Source: an uncultured Phocaeicola sp.
Lineage (GTDB): Bacteria; Bacteroidota; Bacteroidia; Bacteroidales; Bacteroidaceae
Direction of reading: 5' to 3'
Length of the DNA: 64,000 nt
Assembly (NCBI GenBank): GCA_944320135.1
Contig: CALUGI010000004.1
Location: 62,001 to 126,000, forward strand
The translations under genes and the position numbers were made by a program. Below, piece after piece: positions 1 through 9,301 of this stretch; within the stretch, counting starts at the first letter, position 1; each line of letters begins with the position of its first letter. The notes below the pieces were generated by a model, which saw only the letters and a list, made by a program, of their open reading frames with translations, made no database searches and was not told the DNA's origin.

Positions 1-527
1 AGGGCGCTTTGTATAAGTCTTTTGACACGAAAGAAGAAGCCGAGAGGGCTTTTAATGAGCCTGCATATCTGCATCGGGGAAAAAAAGTTGAAACGGAGAC
101 ATCCGTCTGCAAACTCCCGGAGGGGTTTGACACCAACTGTCTTGCTGTGGATGCCGCATGCAGCGGCAATCCGGGAAAGATGGAATATCGTGGGGTTTAC
201 TTGGGTAACGGGCAGCAGATTTTCCATTATGGCCCCGTGTACGGAACAAACAATATCGGCGAATTTCTGGCCATTGTACATGGACTTGCCCTGCTGAAGC
301 AGAAGAACCTGCAGATGCCTGTCTATTCCGACAGCCGTAATGCACTGCTTTGGGTAAAGCAGAAAAAATGTAAGACCAAACTGGAGCGGACGCCCAAAAC
401 CGAGGCATTGTTCCAGCTCATCGAACGGGCCGAGAAATGGCTCAGAGAAAATTCGTACAGCACTCCCGTACTGAAATGGGAAACAGACAGATGGGGGGAG
501 ATTCCGGCTGATTTCGGAAGGAAATAA
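1..527 (+). CDS. Ribonuclease H1 with viroplasmin N-terminal domain (5' end outside window)
   Basis: Cleaves the RNA strand of RNA:DNA hybrids. The reading frame is open from the first bases of the window, where GALYKSFDTKEEAERAF is the end of a caulimovirus-viroplasmin-type hybrid-binding domain, so the true start lies upstream. The catalytic RNase H fold follows: DAACSGNPG (first Asp), NNIGEFLAIVHGL (Glu), YSDSRNALLWV (Asp) and a final Asp in IPADFGRK, so the carboxylate set appears complete. A stem (AAGCCTC/GAGGCTT) just after the stop is a likely terminator. The family is clear; only the N-terminus is missing. Confidence 0.9.
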   Translation, partial: GALYKSFDTKEEAERAFNEPAYLHRGKKVETETSVCKLPEGFDTNCLAVDAACSGNPGKMEYRGVYLGNGQQIFHYGPVYGTNNIGEFLAIVHGLALLKQKNLQMPVYSDSRNALLWVKQKKCKTKLERTPKTEALFQLIERAEKWLRENSYSTPVLKWETDRWGEIPADFGRK

Positions 528-530
528 CGG

Positions 531-566
531 AAGCCTCTCCAAACCTCCCCCGAAAGGAGGCTTTAA
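531..566 (+). terminator. Terminator-like hairpin after RNase H
   Basis: AAGCCTC at 531-537 pairs with GAGGCTT at 557-563, followed by a short T run. An inner pairing CCTCC/GGAGG is also possible. Confidence 0.5.
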
Positions 567-579
567 ATCACATTCATAT

Positions 580-2397
580 ATGAAAAAAAGATTTCTTTAC
601 ATCGGATTGTTTTTTGTGACGGTTCTTCTGTTGTTCATTTTTCAGAAGCCCCTTTTCATGCTTTACAACGGGAGCATAGATCGGGGAGCGGATTGGGCCG
701 ACTACTTCCGGGTCATGTGGCACGGGGCAAGTCTCGATGCGGCTGTGGCGGGCTATCTGACCGCCCTTCCGTGGCTTGTCATATTGGTCAGCGTGTGGTT
801 CAGGAAATTTCCGTTGCGGAAGATTCTGGTCGGATATTATGCGCTGATTGCTCTGACGGCATCGCTTATCTTTGTGGGAGACATGGCCTTATATCCTTTC
901 TGGAATTTCAAGCTGGACGCTTCGGTGTTCTTTTATCTCGATTCGCCGAAGAATGCGATGGCCAGCGTTTCAGTCGGATTCGTCATTTTGAGACTGTGCT
1001 GTATCCTGCTGCTTTCCGGACTGGGTACCTGGATACTCTTTCGGATTACTCCCAGGGTGCTTCCTCCTGCCACAAAGAAACTGTTGGGCAGCTTGGGATT
1101 AATCCTCACGGGCGGACTTATTTTTATCGTTATCCGTGGTGGAGTGACCGAATCGACTTCAAACATCGGTCAGGTATATTTCTGCAACGACGAGTTTCTG
1201 AACCATTCTGCCGTCAATCCGGCCTTCAGCCTGCTGGCATCAGTCAGCAAGACGAAAGACTATGCGGCACAGTTCGACTACTTTCAAAAGGAAGAATGCG
1301 ATTCACTCTTCAGCGGGCTTTATCCGGCAAAAGGGAAAAACACTGTGGAACTGCTCAACACCAAACGTCCCAATGTGCTGATTATTCTGATGGAAGGTTT
1401 TGGGGGGTCGATGGTCGAATCGCTGGGCGGAGTGAAAGGGGCCAGCCCGAATATTGACCGGCTTTCAAAGGAAGGAATCTGGTTCAGCCGGTGCTACGCG
1501 AACAGTTTCCGCACGGACCGGGGCACGATATGCACTTTCAGCGGCTATCAAAGTTTTCCCGACCTTTCGGTCATGAAGATTCCTGCCAAAAGCCGCACGC
1601 TTCCTTCCATCGCCGGAAAACTGGTAGAGGAGGGATACCAGACGGACTTTCTGTATGGAGGCGACATCAACTTCACCAACATGAAAAGCTATCTTCTGGG
1701 AAGCGGTTACCAGCGTCTTACTGCTGATGTGGACTTTCCGGTCAACCAACGGCAGAATGCATGGGGAGTGAACGATGACATCACGTTCGATTATCTGTAT
1801 GATGAACTGACAGCCGGAAAAGAGTCTCCCTGGCACACTGCGTTCCTGACTCTGAGCAGCCATGAACCGTTTGAAGTGCCTTTTCACAAGCTGAAAGAGG
1901 TGCGTCCGAATGCTTTCGCCTTCACCGACGACTGTCTGGGCCGTTTCGTCGACCGTATCCGCAAGACTCCGGTATGGGACAATCTGTTGATAGTCTGTCT
2001 GCCCGATCATGGCTTCTACTATCCGGAAGAGGGGCATCCGCAGGATGCGCGCATCCATCATATCCCGATGCTCTGGCTGGGCGGTGCCATAAAGCAACCG
2101 ATGGTTGTCGATAAAATCATGAACCAGTCTGATATGGCAGCCACTCTGCTGGCGCAGATGGGTATCAGTCACGAAGAATTCAACTTCAGCCGCAACGTAC
2201 TGGGCGAAGAATACACCTATCCGTTCGCCTACTGGACATTCGGAGGAGGGTTCGCCTTTGCCGACAGCACAGGTGTCACGCTGTTTGACGTGAATGCCGA
2301 CCGCCCGATACTGGCACACCCAAACTCCAATGAAAACCGCATTCTCCGAGGGAAAGCAATACTCCAAAAGTCATACGATGACCTGGGCGCAAGATAG
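580..2397 (+). CDS. LTA synthase-like sulfatase-superfamily membrane protein
   Basis: A 605-residue membrane phosphotransferase-like protein. Five hydrophobic segments (about residues 5-25, 55-75, 82-105, 129-155, 168-188) precede an extracytoplasmic alkaline-phosphatase/sulfatase-fold domain (about 262-540). Metal and active-site motifs are visible: NVLIILMEGFGG, the nucleophile region FRTDRGTICTF (Thr near 316) and LPDHGFYYPEEGH. In Firmicutes this family polymerises glycerol phosphate onto lipoteichoic acid. Gram-negative members are thought to transfer phosphoglycerol or phosphoethanolamine to envelope glycans or lipids, so the substrate here is not known. The adjacent genes are a lipid A acyltransferase (convergent) and an MsbA-like exporter, which fits an envelope role. 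Confidence 0.85.
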   Translation: MKKRFLYIGLFFVTVLLLFIFQKPLFMLYNGSIDRGADWADYFRVMWHGASLDAAVAGYLTALPWLVILVSVWFRKFPLRKILVGYYALIALTASLIFVGDMALYPFWNFKLDASVFFYLDSPKNAMASVSVGFVILRLCCILLLSGLGTWILFRITPRVLPPATKKLLGSLGLILTGGLIFIVIRGGVTESTSNIGQVYFCNDEFLNHSAVNPAFSLLASVSKTKDYAAQFDYFQKEECDSLFSGLYPAKGKNTVELLNTKRPNVLIILMEGFGGSMVESLGGVKGASPNIDRLSKEGIWFSRCYANSFRTDRGTICTFSGYQSFPDLSVMKIPAKSRTLPSIAGKLVEEGYQTDFLYGGDINFTNMKSYLLGSGYQRLTADVDFPVNQRQNAWGVNDDITFDYLYDELTAGKESPWHTAFLTLSSHEPFEVPFHKLKEVRPNAFAFTDDCLGRFVDRIRKTPVWDNLLIVCLPDHGFYYPEEGHPQDARIHHIPMLWLGGAIKQPMVVDKIMNQSDMAATLLAQMGISHEEFNFSRNVLGEEYTYPFAYWTFGGGFAFADSTGVTLFDVNADRPILAHPNSNENRILRGKAILQKSYDDLGAR

Positions 2398-2408
2398 GGA
2401 TGAAGATT

Positions 2409-3317
2409 TCAACCTTTTTTGTTCCTGAGCTCCCATTCCTCTTTTGTGCGTTTCCAGCGATTATGGCTCCAAAGCCAATAAGCGGGTTCGCGGCGAATCA
2501 TTTCTTCAAGCAAAGCTGCATAACGGTCAGTAAGGGCATAATCCGGATACTGTTCGGGTGAAACGGTCATGCGCTTCAAATCGCAATGGTAATGTCCCCT
2601 TTTCACCCGCTTCACATCGGCAAAATAAATGACTGCCCCCACTTGCTTCCCTATCTGTTCCGCACCGATAAAGAACGAAGTGTCGCGATGCAAGAAAGGC
2701 ACCCAATGATGCACGCTGTTCCATTTAGGCACTTGGTCAGCAATAAACCCAATCATTGTAGGCTGTTTCTGACGCTTCAATGCAACAATACGCCTCAACG
2801 TATCCTTCATCGGAATATTTTCTCCTCCGAAACGATTCCTCATGCGCAAAAAGAGCCTGTCGAACGTCTTGTTGTATAAAGGATGGTAAATCTGTCCGCT
2901 ATGGATATGCGACGGATACCAGCAAGCCAGCGATGCAATCCATTCCCAATTGCAATAATGGCCCAGATAGATGAACCCGAAGTTCTTTCCGGTTTGTTCC
3001 AGGTCGGATGCCATATCTTCAGCGCCGGAAAACGTCATACGCCTCATTATCTGCTTTTCCGACATGGAAAACAGTTTGATATTCTCTACCGCACAATCGC
3101 AAAAGAAGCGATAAAATTTCTTCTCTATGCGCACAATCTCTGCAAGACTTTTTTCCGGGAACGAACCTTCCAGATTCTTGCGCACAATCCGTCTGCGGTA
3201 ACGCACTGCATAATAAAGCGGGAAATACAATATATCGGACACCGCATACAGCAACCGCAAAGGGAGCAATGAAAGAAGATACCAGCCGCAAAAAACAATA
3301 TAGTATAATAACTTCAT
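2409..3317 (-). CDS. Lipid A acyltransferase (LpxL/HtrB family)
   Basis: A 302-residue inner-membrane acyltransferase expected to add a secondary acyl chain to lipid A. An N-terminal hydrophobic anchor (about residues 4-22) is followed by the catalytic H(x4)E motif in LGHYCNWEW. A second conserved region, FIADQVPKWN, and the C-terminal RREPAYWLWSHNRWK are typical of the LpxL/LpxM superfamily. Length matches the family. The gene diverges from the MsbA-like exporter, with a -7 box for each in the 86-bp gap, so lipid A acylation and export genes are probably expressed together. Which acyl position or donor is used cannot be told from sequence. Confidence 0.9.
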   Translation of the reverse strand: MKLLYYIVFCGWYLLSLLPLRLLYAVSDILYFPLYYAVRYRRRIVRKNLEGSFPEKSLAEIVRIEKKFYRFFCDCAVENIKLFSMSEKQIMRRMTFSGAEDMASDLEQTGKNFGFIYLGHYCNWEWIASLACWYPSHIHSGQIYHPLYNKTFDRLFLRMRNRFGGENIPMKDTLRRIVALKRQKQPTMIGFIADQVPKWNSVHHWVPFLHRDTSFFIGAEQIGKQVGAVIYFADVKRVKRGHYHCDLKRMTVSPEQYPDYALTDRYAALLEEMIRREPAYWLWSHNRWKRTKEEWELRNKKG

Positions 3318-3345
3318 ATAGAATGCTTAATTTCCGTTTCCGTAG

Positions 3346-3353
3346 CAAAACTA
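3346..3353 (-). promoter_or_regulatory. -7 promoter element of the acyltransferase gene
   Basis: On the minus strand it reads TAGTTTTG, matching the Bacteroides consensus TAnnTTTG, 29 nt before the start codon. Confidence 0.5.
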
Positions 3354-3366
3354 CAAAAAAATCCAT

Positions 3367-3374
3367 TACCTTTG
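3367..3374 (+). promoter_or_regulatory. -7 promoter element of the ABC exporter gene
   Basis: TACCTTTG, an exact TAnnTTTG match, 30 nt before the ATG. It is divergent from the minus-strand element at 3346-3353. Confidence 0.6.
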
Positions 3375-3403
3375 CAACTTATTAAACATTCCGTGCTACC
3401 GAC

Positions 3404-5242
3404 ATGAAAGAATTTTTCCAACTGATGCGGCGGTTCGTGTCGCCTTACAAGAAATATTTAGGCTGGTCAATATTGCTGAACATATTGTCGGCCGTATTCA
3501 ACATCTTCTCTTTTTCACTGCTTATCCCTATCCTGAACATCCTGTTCAAAACAGGGAACAGCGACAAAGTATACCAATTCATGGAATGGGGGAGCGCAAG
3601 CACGAAAGACGTAGCAATGAACAACTTTTATTACTACACGACCCGGCTGATTGACACGTTCGGCCCTGCCACCACCCTGCTCTTCCTTGGCCTTTTCCTC
3701 GGCTTCATGACCATGCTGAAAACAGCCTGCTACTTCGGTTCTTCGGCCATCATGATTCCGCTGCGCACGGGAGTGGTGCGAGACATCAGGCTGATGGTAT
3801 ATAGAAAGGTAGTAGAGCTTCCTTTAGGATTCTTTTCGGAAGAGAGGAAAGGCGACATCATCGCACGCATGAGCGGAGACGTGAATGAAGTGGAAACTTC
3901 CGTAACAAGCTCGTTGGACATGCTGCTCAAAAATCCGATTCTGATTGTTTCTTATTTCACCACGCTGATAATCACAAGCTGGCAGCTGACCCTGTTCACC
4001 ATACTTGTGCTTCCTTCAATGGGATGGGTGATGGGGAAAGTGGGACGCGCGCTGAAACGCCAGTCGCTCGACGCACAAAACCGTTGGAGCGACACCATGT
4101 CACAATTAGAAGAGACGCTCGGAGGATTGCGCATCATCAAAGCGTTCATCGCTGAAAGAAAAATGACAAACCGCTTCGAGAAATGCTGCAACGACTATCG
4201 CGATGCAGTCAACAAGGTAGCCATCCGCCAATCGTCCGCCCATCCGATGAGCGAGTTTCTGGGCACACTGCTTATCGTGGCAGTCCTGTGGTTCGGAGGT
4301 TCCCTCATCCTGTCGAACAACGCTCCTATCGACGCCTCGACCTTTATCTTCTATATGGTAATTCTTTACAGCATTATCAATCCGCTGAAAGAGTTCTCGA
4401 AAGCCAGCTACAACATCCCGCGCGGTTTGGCTTCAATGGAACGTATCGACAAAATCCTGAAAGCGGAGAACCCAATCAAAGAAACGACCCAACCGAAACC
4501 GTTGGACGACCTGAAAGAAAAGATAGAGTTCAAACACATCTCTTTCAGCTACGACGAAAAGAAAGAGGTGCTGAAAGACATCAACCTGACAATCCCGAAA
4601 GGGAAAACTATCGCCCTTGTCGGACAATCCGGTTCAGGAAAGTCTACATTAGTCGACCTGCTTCCGCGTTATCACGACGTGCAGAAAGGCGAAATCACCA
4701 TTGACGGCACAAACATCAAAGACGTGAAAATCCACGATTTGCGAAGCCTGATAGGGAACGTGAACCAGGAAGCGATACTCTTCAACGACACATTCTTCAA
4801 CAACATCGCTTTCGGAGTGGAGAACGCCACGATGGAGCAAGTGGTGGCCGCCGCCAAAATAGCAAACGCCCACGATTTCATCATGGAAAAGCCGGAAGGA
4901 TACGACACGAACATCGGCGACCGGGGAAGCAAGCTCTCTGGAGGCCAACGCCAACGCATCAGTATCGCGCGGGCCATACTCAAGAATCCTCCCATCCTGA
5001 TTCTGGACGAAGCGACCTCGGCGCTCGACACCGAATCGGAGCGACTGGTGCAAGAAGCCTTGGAAAGGCTGATGAAAACACGCACCACAATCGCCATCGC
5101 CCACCGACTCTCCACCATCAAGAATGCGGACGAAATCTGCGTGCTGTACAATGGGGAAATCGTGGAACGGGGCACACACGACGAACTGATTCAAAAACAA
5201 GGCTACTACAAGCGACTGCATGACATGCAGTCGCTCGGTTGA
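3404..5242 (+). CDS. MsbA-like ABC transporter, fused permease and ATPase
   Basis: A 612-residue half-transporter. An exporter-type transmembrane domain with six segments (about residues 20-330) is followed by a nucleotide-binding domain (about 365-610) with Walker A GQSGSGKST, signature LSGGQRQRIS, Walker B ILILDEATSALD and the switch histidine in AIAHRLST. The closest functional model is MsbA, the lipid A-core flippase, and the divergent lipid A acyltransferase supports that. Drug or lipid export by other members cannot be excluded. A TACCTTTG -7 element lies just upstream. Confidence 0.88.
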   Translation: MKEFFQLMRRFVSPYKKYLGWSILLNILSAVFNIFSFSLLIPILNILFKTGNSDKVYQFMEWGSASTKDVAMNNFYYYTTRLIDTFGPATTLLFLGLFLGFMTMLKTACYFGSSAIMIPLRTGVVRDIRLMVYRKVVELPLGFFSEERKGDIIARMSGDVNEVETSVTSSLDMLLKNPILIVSYFTTLIITSWQLTLFTILVLPSMGWVMGKVGRALKRQSLDAQNRWSDTMSQLEETLGGLRIIKAFIAERKMTNRFEKCCNDYRDAVNKVAIRQSSAHPMSEFLGTLLIVAVLWFGGSLILSNNAPIDASTFIFYMVILYSIINPLKEFSKASYNIPRGLASMERIDKILKAENPIKETTQPKPLDDLKEKIEFKHISFSYDEKKEVLKDINLTIPKGKTIALVGQSGSGKSTLVDLLPRYHDVQKGEITIDGTNIKDVKIHDLRSLIGNVNQEAILFNDTFFNNIAFGVENATMEQVVAAAKIANAHDFIMEKPEGYDTNIGDRGSKLSGGQRQRISIARAILKNPPILILDEATSALDTESERLVQEALERLMKTRTTIAIAHRLSTIKNADEICVLYNGEIVERGTHDELIQKQGYYKRLHDMQSLG

Positions 5243-5275
5243 AACTTCATCCGCCCGGCAACCCAACGCCGCAAA

Positions 5276-5881
5276 TCACTTCTTGCCGTAAAGGACGGGG
5301 TTCAATGCCGGGTCGTTGTACATTTTCATCTGCTTGTACACCTTCATGTATTTCCGTCCCGCCTCGATGTCGGCAATCAGACGGTCGATAGCGGCCGACA
5401 GGTCTTTCTGCTGCTCAAGCAGCACGTCCAGCTTGGCCTCGCACTGCGACTTGTGCGTTTCGTCGGTGTCCGCACGTTCCGCTTCCTTGCGCATGTGGTA
5501 AATCTTCAGCGCCAGGATAGACAGGCGGTCGACCGCCCATGCGGGGCTTTCCGTGTTGATGGCGGCGTCGGGACACGCCTTCACGTCTTTATACTTGTCG
5601 AGGAAATAGCTGTCGATCAGCTCCACCAAGTCCGTGCGGTCCTGGTTCGACTTGTCGATGCGGCGTTTCAGCGCGAGGGCCTCCGCCGGGTCAATCTCCG
5701 GATTGCGGATCAAATCCTCCAAGTGCCACTGCACCGTGTCAATCCAGCACTTCAGATACAGGTAGTACTCGACGCTCTTCAGCGGATAAGGGTTCGCAAT
5801 CGGGGTATCCACACAGTCGGACTTATGGTAATCGTCGATAGCCTGCACGAAGATAGGGTTGCTCAATTCTGTAAAAGTCAT
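5276..5881 (-). CDS. DUF4254 domain protein
   Basis: About 201 residues, soluble and largely alpha-helical, with no signal peptide. It matches the Bacteroidota DUF4254 family (N-terminal MTFTELSNPIFVQAIDDYH, conserved NPYPLKSVEYYLYLKCWIDT). No biochemical function is established; relatives are often near glycosyltransferase or LPS genes, and here the neighbour is the MsbA-like exporter (convergent). I place the start at 5881 rather than at an in-frame ATG at 5917, because the promoter box TATTTTTG (5915-5922, minus strand) overlaps the upstream ATG, so it cannot be in the transcript. Confidence 0.8.
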   Translation of the reverse strand: MTFTELSNPIFVQAIDDYHKSDCVDTPIANPYPLKSVEYYLYLKCWIDTVQWHLEDLIRNPEIDPAEALALKRRIDKSNQDRTDLVELIDSYFLDKYKDVKACPDAAINTESPAWAVDRLSILALKIYHMRKEAERADTDETHKSQCEAKLDVLLEQQKDLSAAIDRLIADIEAGRKYMKVYKQMKMYNDPALNPVLYGKK

Positions 5882-5914
5882 ATCGTTTCTATTAATTAGG
5901 TTTATAACATAGAG

Positions 5915-5922
5915 CAAAAATA
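5915..5922 (-). promoter_or_regulatory. -7 promoter element of the DUF4254 gene
   Basis: Minus strand TATTTTTG fits TAnnTTTG. Its position rules out the upstream ATG at 5917 and leaves a leader of roughly 25-30 nt before the ATG at 5881. Confidence 0.55.
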
Positions 5923-5957
5923 AAGAAAGTTTTCAGAACTCACAATCTGCTCCGACT

Positions 5958-6040
5958 AAAAAACGCCCGGACTTTGCCACACAAACGGCGGAACTTTACG
6001 GCTCAAGCGGGCGGGTTTTCCCTCTGATGCGGCGGCGCTT
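5958..6040. repeat. Degenerate 23-nt-period repeat array (copy 1)
   Basis: About three to four units of the dispersed family: AAACGCCCGGACTTTGCC, then CAAACGGCGGAACTTTACGG, then AAGCGGGCGGGTTTTCC, then GCGGCGGCGCTTTTACG-like bases. It fills the gap between the purN stop and the DUF4254 promoter. Confidence 0.55.
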
Positions 6041-6622
6041 TTACGCCAAAGTCGGGCCTCCTTCCGACAAAAGTTTTTCAACGACTTCCGGATAATGCCG
6101 GTATTCCAGCTGATGCACGCGCTCCGCAAGCGTTTCGGGCGAGTCGCCGGGAACCACCGGACACCTTGCCTGAAATATATAGTCGCCTTCATCATAATTC
6201 TCGTTGACATACTGCAGGGTGATTCCGCTTTCTTTCTCTCCCGCTTCGAGAACAGCCTTATGCACGCGCATCCCATACATCCCCTTCCCCCCGAACTTGG
6301 GCAGAAGCGACGGATGGATATTCACCACCTTGCGGGGATAAGCGTGCAGAATATCGTCCGGAATCCGCGACAGAAACCCGGCCAGCACGACAAATCCAAT
6401 GCCGCATTCCCTGAGCAAGGCAAGTGCCTCTCCCGACATGAATCCGGCGGGAGGAACCACCTTGCACGGCACATGCAGACGCTCTGCACGCGCCACCACT
6501 CCGGCTTCCGCCCGCGAAGCGACCACCAAAGCCACCTCCGCCGTCCCCCTCTCTCTGAAATAACGGATTATCCGCTCGGCATTCGTGCCTTCTCCCGACG
6601 CCAAAATCGCAATTTTCTCCAT
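6041..6622 (-). CDS. purN: Phosphoribosylglycinamide formyltransferase
   Basis: About 193 residues. It transfers a formyl group from 10-formyl-THF to GAR in purine synthesis. The N-terminal phosphate-binding region is MEKIAILASGEGTNAERII, the catalytic Asn/His lie in VVNIHPSLLPKFGGKG, and the Asp is in NENYDEGDYIFQ. The start at 6622 is chosen because it begins the conserved fold and is preceded by AAGGAGG; the upstream in-frame ATGs add a non-conserved extension. It diverges from acpP; this purN/acpP-fabF-rnc arrangement is familiar from Bacteroidota. A weaker -7 box (TTTCTTTG) lies at 6663-6670. Confidence 0.93.
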   Translation of the reverse strand: MEKIAILASGEGTNAERIIRYFRERGTAEVALVVASRAEAGVVARAERLHVPCKVVPPAGFMSGEALALLRECGIGFVVLAGFLSRIPDDILHAYPRKVVNIHPSLLPKFGGKGMYGMRVHKAVLEAGEKESGITLQYVNENYDEGDYIFQARCPVVPGDSPETLAERVHQLEYRHYPEVVEKLLSEGGPTLA

Positions 6623-6691
6623 AACAGCCTCCTTTTTCATGCACAACATATATAAAATTGTGCAAAGAAACAACATTTATTTGCAAGAATA

Positions 6692-6723
6692 TTTGTTTAA
6701 GACAAGAAATATTTATTCCTTTG
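6692..6723 (+). promoter_or_regulatory. Promoter of acpP-fabF
   Basis: A -33 TTTG at 6692-6695 and a -7 TTCCTTTG at 6716-6723 are separated by 20 nt, the spacing expected for Bacteroides. The -7 box has one mismatch to TAnnTTTG. A leader of about 45 nt follows. Confidence 0.55.
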
Positions 6724-6774
6724 CACCGAAAAATCAATAAATTATCTTATTTACAAACCTAAAAAATTAGAATT

Positions 6775-7011
6775 ATGTCTGAAATTGCATCAAAAGTACA
6801 GAAGATTATCGTCGATAAATTGGGCGTAGAAGAATCTGAAGTTGTAGCTACTGCGAGCTTCACGAACGACCTGGGTGCAGACTCTTTGGATACTGTAGAA
6901 TTGATTATGGAATTTGAAAAAGAATTCGGCATCTCAATTCCTGACGATCAGGCAGAAAAAATCCAGACAGTAGGTGACGCTATCGCTTATATCGAAGCTA
7001 ACGCAAAATAA
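6775..7011 (+). CDS. acpP: Acyl carrier protein
   Basis: A 78-residue acidic helical protein that carries growing fatty acyl chains on a 4'-phosphopantetheine. The attachment Ser is in [16 protein letters not shown], the classic DSLD motif. Length and the C-terminal helix are typical. It is 13 nt upstream of fabF and certainly cotranscribed with it. Confidence 0.97.
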   Translation: MSEIASKVQKIIVDKLGVEESEVVATASFTNDLGADSLDTVELIMEFEKEFGISIPDDQAEKIQTVGDAIAYIEANAK

Positions 7012-7024
7012 CTAATTCTACTTT

Positions 7025-8290
7025 ATGGAATTAAAACGAGTAGTGGTAACAGGTCTTGGTGCATTGACCCCGGTAGGCAACAACGTTCCCGACTTCTGGA
7101 ACAACTTGGTCAACGGAGTCAGCGGAGCAGGACCTATTACTCATTTTGATGCGTCCAAATTCAAGACCCAATTTGCGTGCGAAGTGAAGAACTTCAACGC
7201 GACCGACTTCATCGACCGCAAGGAAGCGCGCAAAATGGACCTCTATACACAATATGCTGTAGCGGCCGCAAAAGAAGCGGTGACCGATGCCGCCATAGAC
7301 GTAGAAAAGGAAGACTTGACCCGAATCGGTGTCATCCTCGGAGTCGGAATCGGCGGAATCCACACTTTCGAAGAAGAAGTAGGGGGATACGAGAAGACCA
7401 AAGACACCATAGGTCCGAAGTTCAACCCGTTCTTCATCCCGAAAATGATTGCCGACATCGCTTCCGGACAAATTTCTATCATGTACGGCTTCCACGGCCC
7501 CAACTTCACCACCACTTCCGCCTGCGCATCTTCATCGAATGCCGTGGCCGATGCGTTCAACTACATCCGCTTGGGCAAGGCGAACATCATCGTGACGGGA
7601 GGTGCAGAGGCTGCCATCTTCCCGGCAGGAGTGGGAGGCTTCAACGCCATGCACGCCCTGTCGACCCGAAACGACGACCCGGCACGGGCATCACGTCCGT
7701 TCAGCGCAAGCCGCGACGGTTTCGTAATGGGTGAAGGAGCCGGATGCTTGATTCTGGAGGAATTGGAACATGCCAAAGCGCGCGGAGCGAAAATCTACGC
7801 CGAAATAGCCGGTACCGGCGCATCTGCCGACGCTTACCACCTGACGGCTTCCCATCCGGACGGATTGGGAGCGAAGCTGGTAATGCAGAACGCCTTGGAA
7901 GACGCAGACATGAAACCGGAAGATATCGACTATATCAACGTACACGGAACCTCCACTCCGGTAGGCGACGTGTCGGAAGTGAAAGCGATTAAAGGACTTT
8001 TCGGCGAACATGCCTACAAGCTGAACATCAGTTCCACCAAATCTATGACAGGCCACATGTTGGGCGCTGCCGGAGGCGTGGAAGCGATTGCCAGCGTATT
8101 GGCCGTAAAGAACGACATCGTTCCTCCGACCATCAACCACGAAGAAGGAGACAACGATGAAAACATCGACTACAACCTCAATTTCACGTTCAACAAGGCA
8201 CAGAAACGTGTCGTTCGCGCCGCATTGAGCAACACATTCGGTTTCGGCGGACACAATGCTTGCATCATTGTCAAGAAATACACTGAATAA
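7025..8290 (+). CDS. fabF: Beta-ketoacyl-ACP synthase II
   Basis: A 421-residue condensing enzyme that elongates acyl-ACP with malonyl-ACP. The catalytic Cys is in TTSACASSSNAV (near residue 166), and the two His are in YINVHGTSTPVGD (near 306) and MTGHMLGAAGG (near 343). The C-terminal FGFGGHNA loop is conserved. Length is normal for FabF. It follows acpP directly and precedes rnc by 23 nt. Confidence 0.96.
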   Translation: MELKRVVVTGLGALTPVGNNVPDFWNNLVNGVSGAGPITHFDASKFKTQFACEVKNFNATDFIDRKEARKMDLYTQYAVAAAKEAVTDAAIDVEKEDLTRIGVILGVGIGGIHTFEEEVGGYEKTKDTIGPKFNPFFIPKMIADIASGQISIMYGFHGPNFTTTSACASSSNAVADAFNYIRLGKANIIVTGGAEAAIFPAGVGGFNAMHALSTRNDDPARASRPFSASRDGFVMGEGAGCLILEELEHAKARGAKIYAEIAGTGASADAYHLTASHPDGLGAKLVMQNALEDADMKPEDIDYINVHGTSTPVGDVSEVKAIKGLFGEHAYKLNISSTKSMTGHMLGAAGGVEAIASVLAVKNDIVPPTINHEEGDNDENIDYNLNFTFNKAQKRVVRAALSNTFGFGGHNACIIVKKYTE

Positions 8291-8313
8291 TCTACTGAAT
8301 AAGCGTAACAACT

Positions 8314-9189
8314 GTGTTTAGCAATATAACAGATAAGATAAGGCTTCTTTTCCGCAAGGACAAGGAGTCTTATCTTTGTTTTTACAAAATCCTCGGATTC
8401 TATCCGAGAAATATCGAAATCTACAAACAGGCGCTCCTGCACAAGTCTTCCTCAATAAAGTCACAAGGAAAACTACTGAACAATGAACGACTGGAATTTC
8501 TGGGCGACGCCATCTTAGACGCAGTTGTGGCCGACATCGTGTACAAACAGTTTGACGGAAAGCGAGAGGGGTTCCTGACCAACATGCGCTCAAAGATCGT
8601 GCAACGGGAAACGCTGAACCGCGTTGCGGAAGAAATAGGATTGGCCAAATTGGTCAAATACGCCGTCCGGCAAGCTCCGCACAACAACTATATGGGCGGA
8701 AACGCTTTCGAGGCGCTCATCGGAGCTATCTATCTCGACCGGGGATACCGCGCCTGCAAGAAGTTTATGGAACAACGCATCATCGCCAATTATCTGAATC
8801 TCGACAAAGTGTCGCGCAAGGAAGTGAACTTCAAATCGAAACTGATTGAATGGGGACAAAAAAACAAGTTTATAATCACGTTCCACCTGCTCGACGAGTC
8901 GCTGGACAGCCAGCAAAACCCGTTCTTCAGAACGGAAGTTACCATTGAAAACATTACAGCCGGATATGGGGAGGGCTATTCGAAAAAAGAATCGCAGCAG
9001 GAAGCAGCCCATGAAACGCTGGCAAAAATCAAGAACAACCCGCAATTCATCGATGCCATATTCGCGGCAAAATTTGAACGCGAAAGGGCGAAGGAAGAAA
9101 ATCACAGTGACGAAACGGAAAGCGAAAGCATCGTCTCTGAGGCGGAAGAAACCGTATCCCTCGAAGAATACATGCAAAAACAGGCTTGA
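8314..9189 (+). CDS. rnc: Ribonuclease III
   Basis: A 291-residue double-strand-specific endoribonuclease for rRNA and mRNA processing. The signature NERLEFLGDAILDAVVADI and the acidic residues in NAFEALIGAIYLDRG mark the catalytic domain (about residues 25-165). A dsRNA-binding domain follows (about 170-245), then an acidic, Glu-rich tail. The start codon is GTG at 8314, chosen because MFSNITDKIRLLFRKDKES is the usual Bacteroidota N-terminus. The transcript probably runs from acpP. Confidence 0.94.
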   Translation: MFSNITDKIRLLFRKDKESYLCFYKILGFYPRNIEIYKQALLHKSSSIKSQGKLLNNERLEFLGDAILDAVVADIVYKQFDGKREGFLTNMRSKIVQRETLNRVAEEIGLAKLVKYAVRQAPHNNYMGGNAFEALIGAIYLDRGYRACKKFMEQRIIANYLNLDKVSRKEVNFKSKLIEWGQKNKFIITFHLLDESLDSQQNPFFRTEVTIENITAGYGEGYSKKESQQEAAHETLAKIKNNPQFIDAIFAAKFERERAKEENHSDETESESIVSEAEETVSLEEYMQKQA

Positions 9190-9207
9190 CGGAGTTTCAC
9201 TGCTCCG

Positions 9208-9270
9208 GAAAATCCCTCCGGAATTGAAAAAACGTCCCGGCACTTCGATTGAAATGCCGGGACGTTTTTT
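9208..9270. repeat. Repeat array (copy 2) forming the rnc/nitroreductase terminator
   Basis: Units GGAAAATCCCTCCGGAATTG, AAACGTCCCGGCACTTCG and GAAATGCCGGGACGTTTTTT. The last two are perfect complements (AACGTCCCGGCA 9231-9242, TGCCGGGACGTT 9255-9266) with A and T runs on both sides, so they form a bidirectional terminator between convergent genes. Confidence 0.75.
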
Positions 9271-9301
9271 ATAGAAGCCGAACGTCTTTTCCCCAAAAAC
9301 G